Shown here piece after piece: positions 17,453-25,547 of a stretch of 64,000 nt of DNA. Under the pieces are notes generated by a model, which was not told the origin of the DNA, made no database searches, and was given only the letters and a program-made list of their open reading frames with translations. Each line of letters starts with the position of its first letter. Position 1 is the first letter of the stretch. The stretch lies in contig NZ_CP060822.1 in assembly GCF_014489415.1 (NCBI RefSeq), positions 496,001-560,000 of the forward strand. Reading direction: 5' to 3'. Origin of the DNA: Cylindrospermopsis curvispora GIHE-G1 (GTDB lineage Bacteria; Cyanobacteriota; Cyanobacteriia; Cyanobacteriales; Nostocaceae). A program made the translations under genes and the position numbers.

Positions 17453-18056
17453 TTAATACTTGATTAACACTTTCAGAAAAAATAAAATCAATTACTCCCA
17501 TTAATTCTAGTAAGTTTTCTAAAACATAATATTTGATATTTTTAGTAAAAATATTGTTCTGTAATTGTCCAAATTCCCAAAGTTTACCATTAGAAACAAC
17601 ACCAAATATTTTATGTTGTTGATTATTGTTTAGTTTTTGTGCTGCAATTAATTCAGCTAAACATTGTCCCCAGCCTTCATCAAAGTTATCTTTTTTGGCT
17701 TCAACTAAAATTAAGTAGGGTTGATCTAATATCACTTTTCCTCTAGGAGAACGTTGAGCAATAATATAATCAGGTGTTCCTGATAACTTTTCATCATAAT
17801 TTAAGGACTGATGACTCCAAAGTAACAATTTATCTTTGTATTTGAGCCAAATTTCTACTAAAATTGGAGAAATAATATTTTCACATATAGCATATTCTGA
17901 ATTAAATACTACTCCCTCTTTGAGTATTAATTGTAATCGCTCAATGAAGTAAGGACTAATTTTAGAGACATTTTCTTTGATAAAAGTTTCCTCTTGGTAT
18001 ATCAGAGGAAACTCATTTAAAACATCTGCAATACTTTTATAGTTATTAAAGGACAT
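17439..18056 (-). CDS. PD-(D/E)XK nuclease-like protein, relative of 15819-16445
   Basis: 205 residues. Core: GTPDYIIAQRSPRGKVILD, then PYLILVEAKKDNFDEGWGQCLAELIAAQKLN, giving D...ExK and the family Q. The N-terminal helix-rich region (FPLIYQEETFIKENVSKISPYF) and the C-terminal KLWEFGQLQNN strand match the sister gene in layout. AT-richer than its neighbours. Function unknown; such proteins are frequent in mobile parts of cyanobacterial genomes. Confidence 0.65.
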   Translation of the reverse strand: MSFNNYKSIADVLNEFPLIYQEETFIKENVSKISPYFIERLQLILKEGVVFNSEYAICENIISPILVEIWLKYKDKLLLWSHQSLNYDEKLSGTPDYIIAQRSPRGKVILDQPYLILVEAKKDNFDEGWGQCLAELIAAQKLNNNQQHKIFGVVSNGKLWEFGQLQNNIFTKNIKYYVLENLLELMGVIDFIFSESVNQVLSNLA

Positions 18057-18168
18057 TATTCACCTTGCGCAACTAAATAATTTAGATTTCCTAATGGTAG
18101 CATTATTCTGAGATTTATTTTAAATCAAGAGGGCGATTGCTTTGCAATCGCCAAGCAATTACCCGTTA

Positions 18169-18234
18169 CAGGGAAACTTTCATGCACGGTTTTGAAGACC
18201 AACGGGGTTGGTGACAACCTAGTTGAGCTTAATC
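18169..18234 (+). ncRNA. Group II intron domain V (3' strand) and VI remnant
   Basis: AGGGAAACTTTCATGCACGG and the following domain VI-like hairpin closely match 9178-9240. The 5' strand of domain V is missing. It ends about 25 bases before the 3' end of the first Uma2 gene, where the other Uma2 copies have an ATPase 3' stub. Confidence 0.6.
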
Positions 18235-18259
18235 CGACTAGCTTTTGTGGTGGCGGATT

Positions 18260-19252
18260 TTATTCATCCAAACTTACACCCAGAGCTGCCAATTTTTCAG
18301 CTAATTTGTCCGCCCGTAGTTTTTCCTGTTCTGCTCGTAGTTTTTCCTGTTCTGCTCGTAGTTTCTCCTGTTCTGCTCGTTGCTTTTCCTGTTCTGCTCG
18401 TTGCTTTTCCTGTTCTGCTCGTAGTTTTTCCTGTTCTGCTCGTAGTTTTTCCTGTTCTGCTCGTAGTTTCTCCTGTTCTGCTCGCAGTTTTTCCTGTTCT
18501 GCTCGTAGTTTTTCCTGTTCTGCTGTTTCAGCTAAAGTAGGTATCCAATCACCATCTTCATTATACCAACGTAGCCATAAACCTTCTGTACCTTGATATT
18601 TTCCTGACCAAACTCCTACCCCCAATTTTAGCTCAGGAAACCAGAATTTTGACTCTGTCAGTTCCACCGCTTGATATTTTATTCCCAATAGTTGGAATAC
18701 TCGCAGTTGATTTTCATATCTGTCGAAAATGATATAGTAAGGTGAGCGCAAATACTGCTCATAAGTTTGCCATTTTGTTGGGGGTTTATTGGCACTTCTT
18801 AATGTTTTTCCTAAATCTTCCGCTTCTGTACCTGGTGATAATAATTCCACTATTAAAAATGGAGCGAATCCTTCTTGCCAAATTACATAACTCAACCGCA
18901 TATCTTGCTGGGTTTCAGAAGCGGGTGCGCCTAATACTAAAAACCAATCTGGCCTTTTATACCATGAGAAATGATGCACATCATAGTACAAGTTTAAATC
19001 TGTACCAATAAACATTTCCTCTCGGGGATAAACTGAAGATTGGCAAGTTTCACGCAATAATTGGGGTTGAAAGTCATGAAATTCGTCTGGCAAACCTGGT
19101 TCCTCCGGATTTTCACTGGGTAAGTCATACATGGTGGGCAAGGTTTCCCAGGGTGGACGGGGATGAATTGTAGAGTTTAATTCTTCATCAATATCCTTAC
19201 TGGGTAAATCCGTGGGTATGGTTTTTAGTGGAGGTGCTTCACTTTGATACAT
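18260..19252 (-). CDS. Uma2-like endonuclease-fold protein, copy U1, ten heptad repeats
   Basis: 330 residues. Pro-rich N-terminus, then a Uma2 (DUF820) PD-(D/E)XK-like domain: YKRPDW (Asp102), IVELLSPGTEAEDLGK (Glu136, Lys149) and YEQYLRSPYYIIFDRYENQLRVF. Then comes a strand-rich end and a coiled coil of ten 7-residue units EQEK(L/Q)RA (about 244-313), closed by DKLAEKLAALGVSLDE. AAGGAGA lies 9 bases before the ATG and a TATAAT box upstream. Uma2 proteins are abundant in cyanobacteria with no settled role. Copies U2-U6 differ mainly in heptad number. Confidence 0.8.
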   Translation of the reverse strand: MYQSEAPPLKTIPTDLPSKDIDEELNSTIHPRPPWETLPTMYDLPSENPEEPGLPDEFHDFQPQLLRETCQSSVYPREEMFIGTDLNLYYDVHHFSWYKRPDWFLVLGAPASETQQDMRLSYVIWQEGFAPFLIVELLSPGTEAEDLGKTLRSANKPPTKWQTYEQYLRSPYYIIFDRYENQLRVFQLLGIKYQAVELTESKFWFPELKLGVGVWSGKYQGTEGLWLRWYNEDGDWIPTLAETAEQEKLRAEQEKLRAEQEKLRAEQEKLRAEQEKLRAEQEKQRAEQEKQRAEQEKLRAEQEKLRAEQEKLRADKLAEKLAALGVSLDE

Positions 19253-19378
19253 GATTCATTGTCTCCTTGTTTAGAACTTTTGTGTAGACTTTGTATGTAT
19301 GGTCTCTACAAAATTTCTATGGTTGTTATCAACACTATACTGTATTATACCATAGGTTGGGTTAAGAAAACCCAACAT
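19253..19378 (-). promoter_or_regulatory. Conserved Uma2 promoter/leader region
   Basis: On the minus strand a -10-like TATAAT lies at 19344-19349. Upstream of it is the inverted repeat TTGGGTT-ttctt-AACCCAA (around 19357-19375), which could be an operator. Downstream is the leader with AAGGAGA before the ATG. The block is repeated almost unchanged before U2, U3, U4 and U6. Before U5 the inverted repeat is altered. Confidence 0.5.
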
Positions 19379-19460
19379 CATTATTCAAGGTGGTTTTATG
19401 GGGAGCGATTGCGAAGCACTCGCTACACGAGCTCGCAAAGCACTCCCTATGGGAGCTCTC

Positions 19461-19587
19461 TATGGGATTAACCATAATTGGTTGAATTAACCCACACCTG
19501 GAGACTGTCCGTGGGGGAGACAGGGAATTCATTCCCTGTCTCAAAGCCTAAGTCGGTTGAAAACCGACTGGTTTTGTCGTAGATGAT
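19461..19587. repeat. Two-hairpin repeat, copy 4 (AT-type palindrome)
   Basis: Between U1 and ATPase A1. Palindrome GAGACAGGGAATTC/ATTCCCTGTCTC and second hairpin AGTCGGTT/AACCGACT are both perfect. Confidence 0.8.
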
Positions 19588-19629
19588 TTATAGGTTGGAT
19601 TAAGAAAATCAAATATGGTTTATCTTAAT

Positions 19630-21183
19630 TTATTGCCAATCCGCTTGAATGAGGTTACGTTTACTGCGACTGAAAACTAACCCCACTTCATGAACGGTTT
19701 TTCCTGGTTCTCCTCTATACTTTTGCGCATAGTTACATTCCCGTATTTGTTTTAGTGCTAGGTTCTCTTTTATATTCTCTCCATCTACTACTTTGATTTC
19801 TATGACGTAAATATGATCACCCAGGATGGCTGTCATGTCCGCTTGACCATAGTTGGTGATATCTTCGGGAATGATGCGCGCATTTAAGGAACTTAAAAAG
19901 GCATATAGCACAGAAGCGTAGTATCCCTCGAAATTAGCCAGACCGTTTTTGGTGAAGTTCCGCCAGGGAATCCCTGCAAATAGACGCTTTACTGCTTTCA
20001 CTGTGGATTCTATATCTCCACTACACATATACTCATATAATCTATCTTGGATAGCACTTTTTTCATTTACTATTTCCGTATACGCGTTGATAAAATGGTC
20101 ATTTAATGTCAGACGAACTTCCATGTTGGGTATTTTTAGAGCAAACATGGAGCGATGGCGACGGATAAAGGTGTGATCAATGGTCAAATACCCTGATTGG
20201 AACAACAGGGTGACTGGGTTGATCCTTTCTAATTCAAAGGACTCCAGGATCTCCTCGGTTACCTCTAAATGCTCTAAGTTGGGGAGGAAGTAGCAGTTGG
20301 CTTGAAATAATTTAACCAGGAAAGTCGGGTTCCCCGTTTCAAACCAGTAGTTGTGAAATATCTTGCCCTTATCGATAAACATGAGGATATCGTAGGGGTT
20401 ATAAACGCTCTCGGCACCTGTCCAGTTATAACCATTATACCAGGACCGTACTGCTTCTCGATCTGCTCCTGCAAGATGTTCTCCGAAGGATTCGGTCAGG
20501 TCGGTTTCGGTGTAACCGCAGATGGAGGAGTATCTGGTATCAATGGTGATATCCGTGAGTTGGTTTAAACCGCTAAAAAGGCTGACTTTGGAGAATTTGG
20601 TCACTCCGGTCATGAAGACGAACTGCAGGTTGGCATCCTGTTGCTTGAGGACGGAGTATAGGTTTTTGAGTCCCTCTCTCATTTCCGCAGCAATAGGTGG
20701 ATTGTCGATGTTGTCCAGGATGGGTTTGTCGTATTCATCCACTAGCACCACAGCGCGCTCTCCATATTTGGCCATGGCTTTACGAATCAGAGTTCCTAAT
20801 TTTCCCGGTATATCCGTTGACTCGTAGGACACGTCTAGATGCTCTGCGTTTTCGTGCAAAATATCCAGTATGCGCAGATCCAGTTCTTGTCGGTTCTTTA
20901 ATACCCCACCAGCAAAATCTATTTTAATCACGGGGAATTTTCTGCTCCAGTCCCACTGGTCATGAATATAAAGCCCCTCAAATAATTTCTGATTCCCTTC
21001 AAAAATCTCCTTGAGGGTATCTATAAACAGACTTTTACCGAAACGTCGGGGACGAGATAGAAAGAAGCGTCCAGGAATGCGTATCAGACGGTGAGCTATT
21101 TCGGTTTTGTCCACATAGACACAATTGTTTTCCCGCAGCATACTCAGGGTGTTGATTCCCAGGGGGAGATTTTTGGAGTTCAT
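19630..21183 (-). CDS. P-loop ATPase with C-terminal PD-(D/E)XK domain, copy A1 (AAA-ATPase-like/DUF1703)
   Basis: 517 residues. N-terminal AAA-ATPase-like domain: short P-loop SRPRRFGKSL (46-52), Walker B VVLVDEYDKP (Asp149/Glu150) and sensor-like FVFMTGVTKFSKVSLFSGLNQL. C-terminal nuclease-fold core GQADMTAILGDHIYVIEIK (Asp449, Glu462, Lys464). These families are widespread, with no proven role. A1 differs from A2-A4 in a block around residues 330-420 (IDHTFIRRHRSMFALKIP). The other parts are near-identical to A2. No strong Shine-Dalgarno is seen. It lies upstream of U1 on the same strand, 377 bases apart. Confidence 0.85.
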   Translation of the reverse strand: MNSKNLPLGINTLSMLRENNCVYVDKTEIAHRLIRIPGRFFLSRPRRFGKSLFIDTLKEIFEGNQKLFEGLYIHDQWDWSRKFPVIKIDFAGGVLKNRQELDLRILDILHENAEHLDVSYESTDIPGKLGTLIRKAMAKYGERAVVLVDEYDKPILDNIDNPPIAAEMREGLKNLYSVLKQQDANLQFVFMTGVTKFSKVSLFSGLNQLTDITIDTRYSSICGYTETDLTESFGEHLAGADREAVRSWYNGYNWTGAESVYNPYDILMFIDKGKIFHNYWFETGNPTFLVKLFQANCYFLPNLEHLEVTEEILESFELERINPVTLLFQSGYLTIDHTFIRRHRSMFALKIPNMEVRLTLNDHFINAYTEIVNEKSAIQDRLYEYMCSGDIESTVKAVKRLFAGIPWRNFTKNGLANFEGYYASVLYAFLSSLNARIIPEDITNYGQADMTAILGDHIYVIEIKVVDGENIKENLALKQIRECNYAQKYRGEPGKTVHEVGLVFSRSKRNLIQADWQ

Positions 21184-21321
21184 ACTAATGAATATGTGCT
21201 TATTATTTTATCCTAGTTTATCTCTAGTTCAATCACCGGAGTTATTTATATGAATTTATTTTAAATCAAAAAGGCGATCGGGAAGGATTCCCTATGGGCG
21301 ATTGCGAAGCACTCCCTATGG

Positions 21322-21445
21322 GATCTCTCTATGGGATTAACCATAATTGGTTGAATTAATCCACACCTGGAGACTGTCTGTGGGGGAGACCCTGTCTCAA
21401 AGCGAAAGTCGGTTTTTAACCGACTGGTTTTGTCGTAGATGATTT
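21322..21445. repeat. Two-hairpin repeat, copy 5, centre of first palindrome deleted
   Basis: The first palindrome is shortened to GAGACCCTGTCTC, while AGTCGGTT/AACCGACT remains. An identical shortened form is found in copy 7, in line with segmental duplication. Confidence 0.8.
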
Positions 21446-21485
21446 GTAGGTTGGATTAAGAAAATCAAATATGGTTTATCTTAAT

Positions 21486-21560
21486 TTATTGCCAATCCGC
21501 TTGAATGAGGTTATATTTACTGCTACTGAATACCAAGCCCACTTCATGAACGGTTTTCCC
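21486..21560 (-). pseudogene. ATPase 3' stub behind U2
   Basis: The minus strand encodes GKTVHEVGLVFSSSKYNL then IQADWQ and stop, the last ~24 codons of the A-type ATPase with two changed arginines (RSKRN to SSKYN). The rest of the gene is absent. The stub joins the Uma2 3' end within about 25 bases. Confidence 0.75.
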
Positions 21561-21583
21561 TCTAGCTTTTGTGGTGGCGGATT

Positions 21584-22534
21584 TTATTCATCCAAACTTA
21601 CACCCAGAGCTGCCAATTTTTCAGCTAATTTGTCCGCTCGCTGCTTTTCCTGTTCTGCTCGTTGCTTTTCCTGTTCTGCTCGCTGCTTTTCCTGTTCTGC
21701 TCGCTGCTTTTCCTGTTCTGCTCGCTGCTTTTCCTGTTCTGCTCGTTGCTTTTCCTGTTCTGCTCGTTGCTTTTCCTGTTCTGCTCGCAGTTTTTCCTGT
21801 TCTGCTGTTTCAGCTAAAGTAGCTATCCAATCACCATCTTCATTATACCAACGTAGCCATAAACCTTCTGTACCTTGATATTTTCCTGACCAAACTCCCA
21901 ACCCCAATTTTAGCTCAGGAAACCAGAATTTTGGCTCTGTCAGTTCCACCGCTTGATATTTTATTCCCAATAGTTGGAATACTCGCAGTTGATTTTCATA
22001 TCTATCGAAAATGATATAGTAAGGTGAGCGCAAGTACTGCTCATAAGTTTGCCATTTTGTTGGGGGTTTATTAGCGCTTCTTAATGTTTTTCCTAAATCT
22101 TCCGCTTCTGTACCTGGTGATAATAATTCCACTATTAAAAATGGAGCAAATCCTTCTTGCCAAATTACGTAACTCAACCGCATATCTTGCTGAGTTTGAG
22201 AAGCAGGTGCGCCTAATACTAAAAACCAATCTGGTCTTTTATACCATGAGAAATGATGCACATCATAGTACAAGTTTAAATCTGTACCAATAAACATTTC
22301 CTCTCGAGGATAAACTGAAGATTGGCAAGTTTCACGCAATAATTGGGGTTGAAAGTCATGAAATTCGTCTGGCAAACCTGGTTCCTCCGGATTTTCACTA
22401 GGTAAGTCATACATGGTGGGCAAGGTTTCCCAGGGTGGACGGGGATGAATTGTGGGGTTTAATTCTTCGTCAATATCCTTACTGGGTAAATCAGTGGGTA
22501 TGTTTTTTAGCGGAGGTGCTTCACTTTGATACAT
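21584..22534 (-). CDS. Uma2-like protein, copy U2, eight heptad repeats
   Basis: 316 residues. Nearly identical to U1 through the Uma2 core (RPDW, VELLSPGTE, DLGK). The coiled coil has eight EQEK(L/Q)RA units, mostly the Q form (L then seven Q). It has the same leader, with AAGGAGA and TATAAT. It belongs to the ~3.2-kb unit that is duplicated in tandem (U2-A2 side and U3-A3 side). Confidence 0.8.
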   Translation of the reverse strand: MYQSEAPPLKNIPTDLPSKDIDEELNPTIHPRPPWETLPTMYDLPSENPEEPGLPDEFHDFQPQLLRETCQSSVYPREEMFIGTDLNLYYDVHHFSWYKRPDWFLVLGAPASQTQQDMRLSYVIWQEGFAPFLIVELLSPGTEAEDLGKTLRSANKPPTKWQTYEQYLRSPYYIIFDRYENQLRVFQLLGIKYQAVELTEPKFWFPELKLGLGVWSGKYQGTEGLWLRWYNEDGDWIATLAETAEQEKLRAEQEKQRAEQEKQRAEQEKQRAEQEKQRAEQEKQRAEQEKQRAEQEKQRADKLAEKLAALGVSLDE

Positions 22535-22702
22535 GATTCATTGTCTCCTTGTTTAGAACTTTTGTGTAGACTTTGTATGTATGGTCTCTACAAAATTTCT
22601 ATGGTCTTTATCAACATTATACTGTATTATACCATAGGTTGGGTTAAGAAAACCCAACATCATTATTCAAGGTGGTTTTATGGGGAGCGATTGCGAAGCA
22701 CT

Positions 22703-22833
22703 CCCTATGGGATTAACCATAATTGGTTGAATTAACCCACACCTGGAGACTGTCCGTGGGGGAGACAGGGAATTCATTCCCTGTCTCAAAGCCTAAGTCG
22801 GTTTTCAACCGACTTGTTCTGTCGTAGATGATT
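22703..22833. repeat. Two-hairpin repeat, copy 6
   Basis: AT-type first palindrome. The second hairpin is AGTCGGTT-TTC-AACCGACT, a variant loop compared with GAAA in copy 4. Confidence 0.8.
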
Positions 22834-22874
22834 TGTAGGTTGGATTAAGAAAACCTAATATGGTTTATCTTACT

Positions 22875-24428
22875 TTATTCCCAATCCGCTTGAATGAGGT
22901 TACGTTTGCTGCGACTGAAAACCAACCCTACTTCATGAACGGTTTTTCCTGGTTCTCCTCTATACTTTTGTGCATAGTTACATTCCCGTATTTGTTTTAG
23001 GGCTAGGTTCTCTTTTACGTTCTCCCCATCTACTACTTTGATTTCTATGACGTAAATATGATTACCCAGGATGGCTGTTATGTCCGCTTGACCGTAATTG
23101 GTGATATCTTCGGGAATGATGCGCGCATTTAAGGAACTCAAGAAAGCATATAGCACAGAAGCGTAGTATCCCTCGAAATTAGCCAGGTCATTTTTGGTGA
23201 AGTTCCGCCAAGGGATAGAAGCAAACAGGCGTCTTACTGTGTCGATAAATCCATTAACATCGCCTTCGAATAAGTTTTCATACAAGGGTCTCTGAATACC
23301 CAATTTCTCTTCAACGAAGTCGGTGTAGGCGTTGACTAATTGGTCCCCTAGGGCGACTTTTACCTCCCGGTTGGGGATTTTCAGTCGGAACATGTAACGT
23401 TCCATGGCCGTAAAGGTGCTCTCAATGGTCAAATACCCTGATTGAAATAACAAGGTAACTGGGTTGATCCGTTCTACTTCAAAGGACTCCAGGATCTCCT
23501 CGGTTACCTCCAAATGCTCTAGGTTGGGGAGGAAGTAGCACTTGGCTTGGAATAGCTTGACTAGAAAGCTCGGACTACCTGTCTCAAACCAGTAGTTGTG
23601 AAATATCTTGCCCTTATCGATAAACATGAGGATGTCGTAGGGGTTATAAACGCTCTCGGCACCTGTCCAGTTATAACCATTATACCAGGACCGTACTGCT
23701 TCTCGATCTGCTCCTGCAAGATGTTCTCCGAAGGATTCGGTCAGGTCGGTTTCGGTGTAACCGCAGATGGAGGAGTATCTGGTATCAATGGTGATATCCG
23801 TGAGTTGGTTTAAACCGCTAAAAAGGCTGACTTTGGAGAATTTGGTCACTCCGGTCATGAAGACGAACTGCAGGTTGGCATCCTGTTGCTTGAGGACGGA
23901 GTATAGGTTTTTGAGTCCCTCTCTCATTTCCGCAGCAATAGGTGGATTGTCGATGTTGTCCAGGATGGGTTTGTCGTATTCATCCACTAGCACCACAGCG
24001 CGCTCTCCATATTTGGCCATGGCTTTACGAATCAGAGTTCCTAATTTTCCCGGTATATCCGTTGACTCGTAGGACACGTCTAGATGCTCTGCGTTTTCGT
24101 GCAAAATATCCAGTATGCGCAGATCCAGTTCTTGTCGGTTCTTTAATACCCCACCAGCAAAATCTATTTTAATCACGGGGAATTTTCTGCTCCAGTCCCA
24201 CTGGTCATGGATATAAAGCCCCTCAAATAATTTCTGATTCCCTTCAAAAATCTCCTTGAGGGTATCTATAAACAGACTTTTACCGAAACGTCGGGGACGA
24301 GATAGAAAGAAGCGTCCAGGAATGCGTATCAGACGGTGAGCTATTTCGGTTTTGTCCACATAGACACAATTGTTTTCCCGCAGCATACTCAGGGTGTTGA
24401 TTCCCAGGGGGAGATTTTTGGAGTTCAT
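22875..24428 (-). CDS. P-loop ATPase/PD-(D/E)XK protein, copy A2
   Basis: 517 residues. The first ~290 residues match A1 exactly by eye (NSKNLPLGINTLSMLRENN, the RILDILHENAEHLDVSY block, YNWTGAESVYNP). From ETGSPSFLVKLFQAK onward it carries the alternative block with ESTFTAMERYMFRLKIP, shared with A3 and A4. P-loop SRPRRFGKSL, VDEYDKP and the GQADITAILGNHIYVIEIK core are intact. It looks like a recombinant of an A1-like front and an A3/A4-like back. Confidence 0.85.
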   Translation of the reverse strand: MNSKNLPLGINTLSMLRENNCVYVDKTEIAHRLIRIPGRFFLSRPRRFGKSLFIDTLKEIFEGNQKLFEGLYIHDQWDWSRKFPVIKIDFAGGVLKNRQELDLRILDILHENAEHLDVSYESTDIPGKLGTLIRKAMAKYGERAVVLVDEYDKPILDNIDNPPIAAEMREGLKNLYSVLKQQDANLQFVFMTGVTKFSKVSLFSGLNQLTDITIDTRYSSICGYTETDLTESFGEHLAGADREAVRSWYNGYNWTGAESVYNPYDILMFIDKGKIFHNYWFETGSPSFLVKLFQAKCYFLPNLEHLEVTEEILESFEVERINPVTLLFQSGYLTIESTFTAMERYMFRLKIPNREVKVALGDQLVNAYTDFVEEKLGIQRPLYENLFEGDVNGFIDTVRRLFASIPWRNFTKNDLANFEGYYASVLYAFLSSLNARIIPEDITNYGQADITAILGNHIYVIEIKVVDGENVKENLALKQIRECNYAQKYRGEPGKTVHEVGLVFSRSKRNLIQADWE

Positions 24429-24565
24429 ACTAATGAATATGTGCTTATTATTTTATCCTAGTTTATCTCTAGTTCAATCACCGGAGTTATTTATATGAAT
24501 TTATTTTAAATCAAAAAGGCGATCGGGAAGGATTCCCTATGGGCGATTGCGAAGCACTCCCTATG

Positions 24566-24690
24566 GGATCTCTCTATGGGATTAACCATAATTGGTTGAA
24601 TTAATCCACACCTGGAGACTGTCTGTGGGGGAGACCCTGTCTCAAAGCGAAAGTCGGTTTTTAACCGACTGGTTTTGTCGTAGATGATTT
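24566..24690. repeat. Two-hairpin repeat, copy 7 (same shortened palindrome as copy 5)
   Basis: Same deleted centre GAGACCCTGTCTC and flanks as at 21322-21445, offset by about 3.24 kb. Confidence 0.8.
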
Positions 24691-24730
24691 GTAGGTTGGA
24701 TTAAGAAAATCAAATATGGTTTATCTTAAT

Positions 24731-24805
24731 TTATTGCCAATCCGCTTGAATGAGGTTATATTTACTGCTACTGAATACCAAGCCCACTTCATGAACGGTT
24801 TTCCC
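24731..24805 (-). pseudogene. ATPase 3' stub behind U3
   Basis: Same 24-codon remnant (SSKYN form) as at 21486-21560, as expected for the tandem duplicate. Confidence 0.75.
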
Positions 24806-24828
24806 TCTAGCTTTTGTGGTGGCGGATT

Positions 24829-25207
24829 TTATTCATCCAAACTTACACCCAGAGCTGCCAATTTTTCAGCTAATTTGTCCGCTCGTTGCTTTTCCTGTTC
24901 TGCTGTTTCAGCTAAAGTAGCTATCCAATCACCATCTTCATTATACCAACGTAGCCATAAACCTTCTGTACCTTGATATTTTCCTGACCAAACTCCCAAC
25001 CCCAATTTTAGCTCAGGAAACCAGAATTTTGGCTCTGTCAGTTGGCAAACCTGGTTCCTCCGGATTTTCACTAGGTAAGTCATACATGGTGGGCAAGGTT
25101 TCCCAGGGTGGACGGGGATGAATTGTGGGGTTTAATTCTTCGTCAATATCCTTACTGGGTAAATCAGTGGGTATGTTTTTTAGCGGAGGTGCTTCACTTT
25201 GATACAT
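24829..25207 (-). pseudogene. Uma2-like gene U3, internally deleted and out of frame
   Basis: The first ~55 codons (to ENPEEPGLP) are joined directly to the TEPKFWFPELKLGLG region. About 425 bp of the Uma2 core are lost, which is not a multiple of three, so the halves are in different frames. Only one heptad unit (EQEKQRA) is left, against eight in U2. The two losses (425 + 147 bp) account for the 572-bp length difference between the two tandem units. Confidence 0.85.
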
Positions 25208-25375
25208 GATTCATTGTCTCCTTGTTTAGAACTTTTGTGTAGACTTTGTATGTATGGTCTCTACAAAATTTCTATGGTCTTTATCAACATTATACTGTAT
25301 TATACCATAGGTTGGGTTAAGAAAACCCAACATCATTATTCAAGGTGGTTTTATGGGGAGCGATTGCGAAGCACT

Positions 25376-25506
25376 CCCTATGGGATTAACCATAATTGGT
25401 TGAATTAACCCACACCTGGAGACTGTCCGTGGGGGAGACAGGGAATTCATTCCCTGTCTCAAAGCCTAAGTCGGTTTTCAACCGACTTGTTCTGTCGTAG
25501 ATGATT
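25376..25506. repeat. Two-hairpin repeat, copy 8
   Basis: AT-type palindrome and TTC-loop second hairpin, matching copy 6. Confidence 0.8.
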
Positions 25507-25547
25507 TGTAGGTTGGATTAAGAAAACCCAATATAGTTTATCTTAAT

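Noticed and set aside
18192-18596. Plus-strand ORF rich in SCSARCF repeats (also at 21471, 24716, 30167, 31484, 32723)
   Set aside because: It is the antisense reading of the 21-bp heptad repeats of the Uma2 genes; the minus strand carries the conserved domain.
20353-20827. Plus-strand ORFs repeated inside the ATPase genes (also near 23598, 26271, 34778)
   Set aside because: Shadows of the conserved minus-strand ATPase sequence; their conservation follows from the duplication.
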